A stretch of 64,000 nucleotides of DNA. Origin: CBDDFQ01 sp965227035 (lineage in GTDB: Bacteria; Pseudomonadota; Gammaproteobacteria; Burkholderiales; Burkholderiaceae_C). The notes beneath the pieces were generated by a model. The model was not told where the DNA came from and did no database searches. It was given only the letters and a program-made list of their open reading frames with translations. The stretch is taken from contig OZ245724.1 of the NCBI GenBank assembly GCA_965227035.1, positions 2,542,001 to 2,606,000 on the forward strand, read 5' to 3'. The position numbers were made by a program, and so were the translations under genes. Each line of letters starts with the position of its first letter. The stretch's first letter is position 1. This document shows positions 52,236-59,289 of this stretch, piece after piece.

Positions 52236-52901
52236 TTAGCGCAAGCCGTCCCACAAACTGATCTTCGATGCATGCAGTCCACCGACGCGCGAATGCACCC
52301 GAGGCCCGCAACTCATCACGAGGATATAGACGACTTCGTCGGACGCCGGCGCGCCAGGTACACGAACTTCCATCGCATCGAAATGGCTACGTACATAACT
52401 TGCATTGATGTGCGTGAGCGGAATGTCGAGTGCCGTGCTGGGGCCCCCCACCTTCTTGGTGGAAGCGACGATTGCAAGACCGTTGCCGGGCTGACCGGTT
52501 TTGACTTCGGCCTGCCCTTTGGCATAAGCGTTGCGATCGCCCTTCCAGCCGAGCAGCTCTCGCATTGCGTAACCACCGGGCACATGCCACAACGCGCCAT
52601 GCTCGAGCTCGCCCGCGGCCCCGATGATTGCGCCCTTGCCATAGCCTTGAATGCTTTCGACCGGTACGTCCAGCGCGGCTCTCAATCTATACGCCATGTC
52701 GATACCCACAGGTTGCAGGGCATCCATCATCGGAAGAATGTTCTCTTCATAGCGGCCCGCATACGGGTTGGTCATGACAACCGCAACGAATCCGCGACGC
52801 AGAGGCACATCGGCGACCGGCCCGAACTCGTGATGAATATCCTCGACGTGCGTGAACACGCGACGCACCTCGATCAGGTTCTTAGCTGTCGATGCAGTCA
52901 T
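52236..52901 (-). CDS. DUF1185 'amino acid synthesis' family protein, paralogue B
   Basis: 221 residues. VRRVFTHVEDIHHEFGPVADVPLRRGFVAVVMTNPYAGRYEENILPMMD, SIQGYGKGAIIGAAGELEHGALWHVPGGYAMRELLG, THINASYVRSHFDAMEVRVPGAPASDEVVYILVMSCGPRVHSRVGGL. It shares the NPYAGxY, GYGKxAIxGxxGELEH and SHFDAMExRV blocks with paralogue A, so the pair may form a hetero-oligomer. The 68 bp leader before it is unusually A-rich on the coding strand. Confidence 0.85.
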   Translation of the reverse strand: MTASTAKNLIEVRRVFTHVEDIHHEFGPVADVPLRRGFVAVVMTNPYAGRYEENILPMMDALQPVGIDMAYRLRAALDVPVESIQGYGKGAIIGAAGELEHGALWHVPGGYAMRELLGWKGDRNAYAKGQAEVKTGQPGNGLAIVASTKKVGGPSTALDIPLTHINASYVRSHFDAMEVRVPGAPASDEVVYILVMSCGPRVHSRVGGLHASKISLWDGLR

Positions 52902-52969
52902 TCCTGGATATCCGTAAATGGTTGATGCATGGTTTTTACTTTTTTACTTTTTACGTTTTCTGTTTTTGT

Positions 52970-53881
52970 TCAGGCCGCATCGGCTAGCGCCACGCGACTA
53001 TCCACAATTCGAATCTGTCCCTGGCAAACCAGAACTGCGGATTCGATAAGGCCGCGCCTTTGCAAGTCCTCTGCACGACGCGTGCCAGCTTGAATCGCCT
53101 GAGCCACCAGATGCGCCGGCAATTGCGGTACATCGACGGTCACGGGAATCGCGCCCAGGTCGCTACCGTCTTTCACCTCGTCGGCTGGGATGCGCAGAAT
53201 CCGGTCATCGGCAACGTTCACTTCATTTGCAATCATCGATGCCGCAGCATCGGCGCGCGCTGCAGTCGTCGCGAGCACGGTGACGCTATCTGCAATGCCG
53301 AGAGAGAAACTTCTGCCTCGCCATCCGCTCGTTGCAATGCCGCGCACAGGCATGTCGGAGCTTACCTCCAGGGTGCCGTCGAGATTCAAACCATCGCTCA
53401 GCTGCTGGACGTCAAGCCGGGAGATATCGGCGTACAGCCCAACGCGAAACACATTCGATAAGGGGCGAGCGTCCCGATCTGAACCGCTGTCGCGAGAAAA
53501 GTGCAGCGCTATATCGCCGCCGTTGTTGACCCACGCCTTGTCGATCCCGTCGCGATCGAAAAAGGCAATCAACTCGTCTGCCACCGAACCCGCTACGGCT
53601 GCCATCGGTGTGATGAACGTCGCGCGATACGGAGCGCACGCGCGCCACATGCGGCGCGCAACCACGCCTTCCATCGGGCATTCACCGATGCGTGAGATTG
53701 GGCTTTTAAGCAAAGACAGTTCGGTCACGAGATCGTCGAGAAGGTCCTCGAATCTGATCCACGCCGATTCGAAAGCCTGGTCCACTGCTTCCGCGTCGCC
53801 ATGTGCGCTCAACACGATGTCCATCGGTCCGTGCTGGAAATGCCAGCGGTCGGCGGACAGAAGAGTGCGTTGAGCGGTCAT
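52970..53881 (-). CDS. UPF0280 family protein (ApbE-like fold)
   Basis: 303 residues from ATG 53881 (MTAQRTLLSADRWHFQHGPMDI). VARRMWRACAPYRATFITPMAAVAGSVADELIAFF, KAWVNNGGDIALHF and RGIATSGWRGRSFSLGIADSVTVLATTAARADAAASMIANEVN match UPF0280, distantly related to the flavin transferase ApbE and to thiamine/FMN-binding folds. Known members are otherwise linked to methanogen metabolism; function is open. It follows the reductase gene by 16 bp, so it could be a maturation factor or partner of that iron-sulfur flavoenzyme (inference). Confidence 0.85.
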   Translation of the reverse strand: MTAQRTLLSADRWHFQHGPMDIVLSAHGDAEAVDQAFESAWIRFEDLLDDLVTELSLLKSPISRIGECPMEGVVARRMWRACAPYRATFITPMAAVAGSVADELIAFFDRDGIDKAWVNNGGDIALHFSRDSGSDRDARPLSNVFRVGLYADISRLDVQQLSDGLNLDGTLEVSSDMPVRGIATSGWRGRSFSLGIADSVTVLATTAARADAAASMIANEVNVADDRILRIPADEVKDGSDLGAIPVTVDVPQLPAHLVAQAIQAGTRRAEDLQRRGLIESAVLVCQGQIRIVDSRVALADAA

Positions 53882-53897
53882 TGTTCGATTTACCTGA

Positions 53898-55622
53898 TCA
53901 ACCGAGCAGTGGGGGCTGCCCAAGGGGCCAGGGATTGGCCGCAGCATTCGAGACCCAGAGCCGCGCGGTGGGTGCACCGTCCTCGTTCCATGCGCCACGG
54001 GTCAACACATCTTGCAGGCTGCGGACGTAATCTACGTGACCACCTAGCGCGCGATAGTCCTCGAGCTTCATGCTGAACTCGATGGGCGCCACGAGAGCCG
54101 GTGTCGGGACGGTGCCGAAACTGTTGTCTGGCATGCGCATCACGTCGACCATGACCGTGATGCCACCTCCCGGCCAAACATACGCGGGCGCACCGCCGGC
54201 GGTCACGTTGACCAGGGCGTTCTTGATCGAACGCGTCAACAGTATCGGGTTGTCGGTCACGCCCGCACGAAGGCTTCCGCCGGCGCCGGCGAGAAACAGC
54301 ACCGTCGTCATCGAAGGCTCGCAGTTCTCTCCAATACGATCGACGATGTCCTTGACGGCCTGAGGCATCGGCTGCTCTACAGGAGTGAGCGATTCATCGA
54401 GCACATACCAGGACGCGTGCTCACCGGTGGTCGAGGTCATCAGGAGTTTGAGTCCAGGTTTGGTCACCTCCGGGTCCCAACCCTCGATGATCGACAGCGG
54501 ATCGGAAATGTCGGTACCGCCCCAGCCTGTGCCGGGATTCGCCACCTGAAAATATCGTCCCGGAGTGGACTTGCGGCCGATCATCGAAACACCCGACGGC
54601 GGCATGTCGAGACACTTGCCCGCCTGATGTTCGGTCAGGACTCCGGTGATGTGATCGTCGACGACCACCACCTCATCGACAAGACCGAATAGCTGTCGCG
54701 CGAAAATCCCGATGGTGGCGGAGCCGCAGCCCACGCGCATGCGCTGCTCTTCGATACCGTTGACGATAGGTGCCTTACCCGCTTGTATAACGATGCTGGA
54801 GCCGCCATCGATCGTCAACTCGACCGGCTTTTTATTTCCGAGCAACTGCATGACTTCCAGCGTGACTCGCCCTTCTTTTTTGCTCCCGCCGGTGAGGTGA
54901 TGCACACCGCCCAGCGACAGCATCTGCGAGCCGTATTCGGCAGTGGTCACGTGGCCGACGACCTCACCCTTGCACCGAACATTCGCCTGCTCGGTACCCA
55001 GGAATCGGTCGGTATCGATCTTGATCTTGAAGCTGCAGTAGCTGAATATGCCCTCCGTGACCACCGTGACCATATCGACACCTGCCTGCTGCGAGCCGAC
55101 GATGAAAGGTGCTGGTTTGTAATCGGGGTAAGTTGTTGACGATCCGATGCCGGTGACGAAGACTTCATCGGCGTGGAGAAGGTCGCCAGTCCACTCGGAA
55201 TTCGATGGGCTGCTAACGATAGACACGTCGTTCGATGCCAGGTGGTCTGCGACCGCACCATCCTCTTGTATGGCTTGTGGCTTGCCGGCGAACGGAACCA
55301 GCTTCACATCGTCCTGCTGCAAGGTGCGACGCAACAACACCACCGGATCCACCCGAACCAGAGCTCCATCGCGATTGGCGTAACGATCGCAGGCGCCGGT
55401 CCTGCCTTCCGAGATCTGGCAGAGAACCGGGCAGGCGTTGCACTCGATTTTCGCCACAGACATTTTGTCGCTGCGCGGGCGCGACTTGTCGAGCACCTGT
55501 GCCATTGGTGGAGAATCGATACCGGGAAGACCATCGGTCTTGGTATGTTCGGTCATTTCAGCATTTCTCGCGGGTTCAGGAACTAGTCCTTGTATGGCCG
55601 ATTCATTCTGTGTAGCATTCAC
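53898..55622 (-). CDS. hnr: 6-hydroxynicotinate reductase homologue (ferredoxin-dependent)
   Basis: 574 residues from GTG 55622; an ATG at 55556 (MTEHTKTDG) is an equally good start. Four cysteines near the N terminus, Cys61, Cys64, Cys68 and Cys78 (ECNACPVLC, GACDRY), should bind an iron-sulfur cluster. The remainder (VTGIGSSTTYPDYKPAPFIVGS, EGIFSYCSFKIKIDTDRFLG, RVGCGSATIGIFARQLFG, FQVANPGTGWGGTDISDPLSIIEGW, LFLAGAGGSLRAGVTDNPILLT) fits the family of Eubacterium barkeri Hnr, which reduces 6-hydroxynicotinate to 1,4,5,6-tetrahydro-6-oxonicotinate with reduced ferredoxin. Promoter-proximal gene of the 13 kb minus-strand run. The enamidase gene nearby strengthens the call. Confidence 0.82.
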   Translation of the reverse strand: MNATQNESAIQGLVPEPARNAEMTEHTKTDGLPGIDSPPMAQVLDKSRPRSDKMSVAKIECNACPVLCQISEGRTGACDRYANRDGALVRVDPVVLLRRTLQQDDVKLVPFAGKPQAIQEDGAVADHLASNDVSIVSSPSNSEWTGDLLHADEVFVTGIGSSTTYPDYKPAPFIVGSQQAGVDMVTVVTEGIFSYCSFKIKIDTDRFLGTEQANVRCKGEVVGHVTTAEYGSQMLSLGGVHHLTGGSKKEGRVTLEVMQLLGNKKPVELTIDGGSSIVIQAGKAPIVNGIEEQRMRVGCGSATIGIFARQLFGLVDEVVVVDDHITGVLTEHQAGKCLDMPPSGVSMIGRKSTPGRYFQVANPGTGWGGTDISDPLSIIEGWDPEVTKPGLKLLMTSTTGEHASWYVLDESLTPVEQPMPQAVKDIVDRIGENCEPSMTTVLFLAGAGGSLRAGVTDNPILLTRSIKNALVNVTAGGAPAYVWPGGGITVMVDVMRMPDNSFGTVPTPALVAPIEFSMKLEDYRALGGHVDYVRSLQDVLTRGAWNEDGAPTARLWVSNAAANPWPLGQPPLLG

Positions 55623-55659
55623 TTAACAAATATGTTGTGTTCGCTACATTTTTTGTGAA

Positions 55660-55676
55660 TGTATATGATTAATACA
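55660..55676. promoter_or_regulatory. Inverted repeat in the divergent hnr-fpr promoter region
   Basis: TGTAT-ATGATTA-ATACA forms a dyad with 5-bp arms, about 40 bp upstream of the hnr start, in AT-rich DNA that should contain promoters for both directions. A second, shorter dyad (AACAAATATGTT) lies at 55625-55636. Either may be bound by the TetR protein encoded 900 bp away. No testable consensus is known. Confidence 0.35.
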
Positions 55677-55771
55677 ACCGGCGCAATGATGATTTCACGG
55701 TGATTTTCTAGAAGTGTTTCTGCCCGTTTATGGGGCGCGATAATCACCAAATTGGTCATCCGATTTTCAGT

Positions 55772-55795
55772 CCGGTGCGGTGCACCGGGTTTTTT
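55772..55795 (+). terminator. Intrinsic-terminator-like hairpin in the fpr leader
   Basis: CCGGTGC (55772-55778) and GCACCGG (55782-55788) form a perfect 7-bp stem with a 3-base loop, followed by G and six T ending 23 bp before the fpr start. Such a hairpin in a leader would stop transcription before the gene unless it is overridden, so it may be an attenuator. Confidence 0.65.
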
Positions 55796-55818
55796 CCAAT
55801 CCGAATTATTCCGACAAC

Positions 55819-56592
55819 ATGAGTGCCTTCAACGAAGAAACAGTCCTCTCGGTTCATCACTGGACCGATCGCCTGTTCACATTCACGACAACGCGCGATC
55901 CATCGCTGCGCTTCTCCAACGGTCACTTCACGATGATCGGGCTTCGCGTCAACGACAAGCCGCTGCTCCGCGCTTACAGCATCGTGAGTCCGAACTATGA
56001 AGAGCAACTGGAGTTTCTCAGCATCAAGGTCGAGAACGGCCCGCTCACATCGCGTCTGCAACACATCAAGGTGGGCGACAAGATCATCGTCGGGAAGAAA
56101 CCCACGGGGACCCTGCTGATCGACTACCTGCTTCCCGGCAAGAATCTCTATCTGTTGTCCACGGGCACTGGCCTCGCCCCTTTTCTGAGCATCGTTCGCG
56201 ATCCGGAAACCTACGAGCGATTCGAAAAAATCATTCTGGTGCATGGGGTGCGTCAGGTCGATGAGTTGGCCTACCACGACATGCTGGTGGACGAACTTGC
56301 GCAGCATGAGTTCCTTGGAGACATGGTTCGCGAGAAGTTGCTCTACTACCCCACGGTCACGCGCGAGACCTATCGCAACATGGGCCGTGTGACCGACCTC
56401 ATGAACAACGGCAAGCTGTTCAGCGACCTGAACCTGCCGCCGATGAACCGTGAGGACGATCGCGTGATGCTGTGCGGAAGCCCGGCCATGCTGGTCGATC
56501 TGAAGCACATGCTCGAAGCGCAGGGATTTGCGGAAGGCAATACCTCGCGTCCGGGAGACTTCGTCATCGAACGGGCTTTCGCAGAGAAATAA
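55819..56592 (+). CDS. fpr: Ferredoxin-NADP+ reductase
   Basis: 257 residues from ATG 55819, the usual length of bacterial Fpr. FAD motif RAYSIVSP, NADP phosphate region LLSTGTGLAPFLSIVRDP, IILVHGVRQVDELAY, and the closing ERAFAEK with a C-terminal aromatic-then-acidic tail typical of subclass I Fpr. Moves electrons between NADPH and ferredoxin or flavodoxin. In this context it could supply reduced ferredoxin to the Hnr-like enzyme. It is transcribed away from hnr, and the next gene starts right at its stop (TAA-ATG). Confidence 0.93.
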   Translation: MSAFNEETVLSVHHWTDRLFTFTTTRDPSLRFSNGHFTMIGLRVNDKPLLRAYSIVSPNYEEQLEFLSIKVENGPLTSRLQHIKVGDKIIVGKKPTGTLLIDYLLPGKNLYLLSTGTGLAPFLSIVRDPETYERFEKIILVHGVRQVDELAYHDMLVDELAQHEFLGDMVREKLLYYPTVTRETYRNMGRVTDLMNNGKLFSDLNLPPMNREDDRVMLCGSPAMLVDLKHMLEAQGFAEGNTSRPGDFVIERAFAEK

Positions 56593-57258
56593 ATGCGCGC
56601 TGCTGCCAAGCCGGCCTCTACTCGCGACAACATCCTGAAGGCCGGGATCAAGGTCTTCGCGAAGCACGGCTACGACGGCGGAAGTGTCGAGAAAATCTCG
56701 CGTATGGCGAAGTCGTACGACCGGATGATCTACTACTACTTCGGCAGCAAGGAAGGTCTCTACATCGAGGTCATCGAAGAGACCTACCGCCGCATGAACG
56801 ATGCCGAAGCGGAGCTCGATCTGGATGTGACGAAGCCGGTGGAGGCGCTTGTGATGGTGATTCACTTCGTGCTCGACTACTACCGGAAGAATCCGGAATT
56901 CGTCACTCTGCTCAACACCGAGAATCTTCATAAAGGCAAACACATTGCCAAGTCGCTGAAGGCCCGGGAATATTCATCGCCTGCTATTTCGGTTATTGGG
57001 CAGATCCTTGAAAACGGCATCGAACAAGGCGTGTTTCGCAAGGACATCGTCGCGCGCGATCTGTACCTGCTCATCGCCGCGACAGGCTACTTTTATATGT
57101 CGAATAGATTCACGCTCGCGTCGTTCCTGGGTGAAAACCTCGAAGCCACCGATGCGGTCGCGCACTGGAAAGAGTTCGTCATAGATACTGTTATGCGAAC
57201 GGTCGATCCGAAGCGCGCACAAACCCCCGAAGGAACTCTCAATGGCAGAAGCAGCTAG
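56593..57258 (+). CDS. TetR/AcrR-family transcriptional regulator
   Basis: 221 residues. The helix-turn-helix is at about 10-55: TRDNILKAGIKVFAKHGYDGGSVEKISRMAKSYDRMIYYYFGSKEGLYIEVIEETYRRM. The variable C-terminal domain, with YFYMSNRFTLASFLGENL, would bind the inducer, maybe a pathway intermediate. It starts directly after the fpr stop and its end overlaps the enamidase start by 17 bp, so all three are co-transcribed. It likely controls the divergent promoter region at 55623-55818. Confidence 0.9.
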   Translation: MRAAAKPASTRDNILKAGIKVFAKHGYDGGSVEKISRMAKSYDRMIYYYFGSKEGLYIEVIEETYRRMNDAEAELDLDVTKPVEALVMVIHFVLDYYRKNPEFVTLLNTENLHKGKHIAKSLKAREYSSPAISVIGQILENGIEQGVFRKDIVARDLYLLIAATGYFYMSNRFTLASFLGENLEATDAVAHWKEFVIDTVMRTVDPKRAQTPEGTLNGRSS

Positions 57259-58438
57259 CACCGGCAAATCCGGCAAGGTCGTCCTCAAAAACATTGGCCT
57301 GCTTCTGTCGGGTGATATCGACAAACCGATTCTCGACGCCGACACCATCGTCGTGATGGACGGACTCATCACGCAGGTCGGCAAGGAAAAAGACTGCGAT
57401 ACCGAAGGTGCGACAACCGTGATCGACGTCAAGAAAACGTGTGTTGCGCCCGGCTTGATCGACAGCCATGTGCACCCTGTTTTCGGCGACTGGACTCCGC
57501 GGCAGAACCAGCTCGGATGGATAGATTCAACGATGAATGGCGGTGTAACCACCATGGTGTCGGCAGGAGAAGTGCACTTGCCCGGTCGACCGAAGGACAT
57601 CGTCGGCCTGAAAGCACTCGCAATTACCGCGCAGCGCGCATTCGACAATTTTCGACCTGGCGGCGTCAAGGTGCTGGCGGGTGCGCCGATCATCGAGAAA
57701 GGCATGGTCGAGCAGGACTTCAAGGATCTGGCAGAAGCCGGCGTCTCTCTGTTGGGAGAGGTCGGACTCGGTACGGTGAAAGCAGGATACGAGGCCAAAG
57801 AGATGGTGGCGTGGGCCCGGAAGTACGGCATACAAAGCACCATTCACACGGGTGGTCCGTCGGTTCCCGGATCGGGGCTGATCGACAAGGACGTCGTGCT
57901 CGAAGCCGATGCCGATGTCATCGGGCACATCAACGGGGGCCACACGGCCCTGTCGGAACAACACGTTTGCGAGTTGTGCGAAAAATCTTCGCGAGCCATC
58001 GAAATCGTTCACAACGGCAACGAAAAAATTGCCATTGCTGCAGCGCAGGCGGCTTTGCAGTTGAAGTGCCCGCACCGGGTGATTCTCGGCACCGATGGGC
58101 CTGCCGGATCGGGCGTTCAACCACTCGGCATCCTTCGCATGATTGCGTTGCTGTCTAGCCTGGGAAATATTCCGGCTGAGCTGGTGTTTTGCTTCGCGAC
58201 GGGCAATACCGCGCGCATCCGAAATCTCAACTGCGGACTGATCGAAGTAGGTCGTGCAGCGGATTTCGTGTTCATGGATCGCGCGCAGAACACGTCGGGC
58301 GCCACGCTGCTCAAGAGCGTAGAGCTGGGCGATCTTCCCGGCGTCGGCATGGTGATGATCGACGGTTTGGTGCGATGCGGCCGGAGCCGCAATACGCCAC
58401 CTGCAACAGAAGCGCCGGTCGTCGTTTCAGGGCACTAG
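57242..58438 (+). CDS. ena: Enamidase (1,4,5,6-tetrahydro-6-oxonicotinate hydrolase) homologue
   Basis: 398 residues. Amidohydrolase-superfamily barrel with all expected binuclear metal ligands: His76 and His78 (DSHVHP), Glu173 (LGEVGLGT), His202 (IHTGG), His229 (GHINGG) and Asp285 (LGTDGP). Family-diagnostic blocks include LKNIGLLLSGDIDKPIL, FGDWTPRQ, GGVTTMVSAGEVHLPGRPKD and the final RSRNTPPAT. These match the E. barkeri enamidase, which hydrolyses the cyclic enamide and releases ammonia to give 2-formylglutarate. Co-transcribed with fpr and tetR and opposite to hnr, which makes the substrate that enamidase uses. Confidence 0.85.
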   Translation: MAEAASTGKSGKVVLKNIGLLLSGDIDKPILDADTIVVMDGLITQVGKEKDCDTEGATTVIDVKKTCVAPGLIDSHVHPVFGDWTPRQNQLGWIDSTMNGGVTTMVSAGEVHLPGRPKDIVGLKALAITAQRAFDNFRPGGVKVLAGAPIIEKGMVEQDFKDLAEAGVSLLGEVGLGTVKAGYEAKEMVAWARKYGIQSTIHTGGPSVPGSGLIDKDVVLEADADVIGHINGGHTALSEQHVCELCEKSSRAIEIVHNGNEKIAIAAAQAALQLKCPHRVILGTDGPAGSGVQPLGILRMIALLSSLGNIPAELVFCFATGNTARIRNLNCGLIEVGRAADFVFMDRAQNTSGATLLKSVELGDLPGVGMVMIDGLVRCGRSRNTPPATEAPVVVSGH

Positions 58439-58451
58439 CCCCAACAACCGC

Positions 58452-59264
58452 TCACTCGGCCTTGACGACTTTCGAAGCGCGTTTCTCAAGGAAGTCGCGC
58501 ACCCGCGATTTCGCGGCAGCATCCCCTTGCACGATGCCGATCATCAACGACTCGATGAACAGGCCGTCTTGCTGCGGCAGGTCTGCAATTCGAGGCAACG
58601 CTTGAAGCACCGCGAAGTTGGACAGCGCGGTGTTGGACGCGATTTTCACAGCCAGCTCGCAAGCTTTCTCGAAGCCCTTCCCCTTGGGCACGACATAGCG
58701 CGTGAAACCGACCGCCTTGCCCTCGTCGGCATCGATGACGCTACCGGTGAGCATCATTTCGGTCATGCAGGCCACGCCGATCAGGCGCGGAATACGCGCG
58801 GAGCCACCGCCACCCACGAAGATTCCACGCTGGCCTTCAGGCAAGCCGTAGTAGGCGGTCTCTTCGGCGACACGTATGTGAGTCGCGCTGGCCAGCTCCA
58901 TGCCGCCCCCTATGACCGCACCGTGCAGCACCGACACGACAGGCACGCGTCCGAACTGGATCGTGTCCATCGCCGCATGCCAGCTTCGCGAATGAAAAAC
59001 ACCCTCTGCTACCGACCGTTCGGTGAGTTCCGACAGATCGAGTCCCGCGCAGAAATGATCGCCTGCACCGCTCAAAATCGCAGCACCTATCTCGGCGGGC
59101 ATGTTCACAAAACAAGTCTGCAATTGCGCAACCATCGTGTCGTTCGCCGCGTTTCGTTTTTCAGGGCGATTGAGGCGAATGTGCATGACCGCACCGCACA
59201 CTTCGATATGAAGCAAGTCCAGCGCCGCGAGCAGGCCGCTCACCGGTTTGAAATCTAATGACAT
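58452..59264 (-). CDS. Enoyl-CoA hydratase/isomerase (crotonase) family protein
   Basis: 270 residues. Crotonase core: IRLNRPEKRNAANDTMVAQLQ, SGAGDHFCAGLDLSEL (oxyanion hole), HGAVIGGGMELASATHIRVAEETAYYGLPEGQRGIFVGGGGSARIPRLIG. The Glu in LPEGQRG is at the position of a catalytic acid, while the first catalytic Glu position is taken by the GGGMELA segment. Last gene of a minus-strand operon with acyl-CoA ligase, thiolase and hydratase. Likely substrate is a branched or dicarboxylic enoyl-CoA; the reaction cannot be fixed from sequence. Confidence 0.88.
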   Translation of the reverse strand: MSLDFKPVSGLLAALDLLHIEVCGAVMHIRLNRPEKRNAANDTMVAQLQTCFVNMPAEIGAAILSGAGDHFCAGLDLSELTERSVAEGVFHSRSWHAAMDTIQFGRVPVVSVLHGAVIGGGMELASATHIRVAEETAYYGLPEGQRGIFVGGGGSARIPRLIGVACMTEMMLTGSVIDADEGKAVGFTRYVVPKGKGFEKACELAVKIASNTALSNFAVLQALPRIADLPQQDGLFIESLMIGIVQGDAAAKSRVRDFLEKRASKVVKAE

Positions 59265-59289
59265 GGATTGTTCGTTTCTGTGGAAAGAC

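Noticed and set aside
52902..52969. T-rich stretch between the UPF0280 and DUF1185 genes taken as a terminator
   Set aside because: There is no stable stem before it in either direction; it is better seen as an A-rich leader on the coding strand.
55756..56943. Long minus-strand frame opposite fpr and tetR
   Set aside because: Both plus-strand genes have complete, motif-bearing products; the opposite frame has none.
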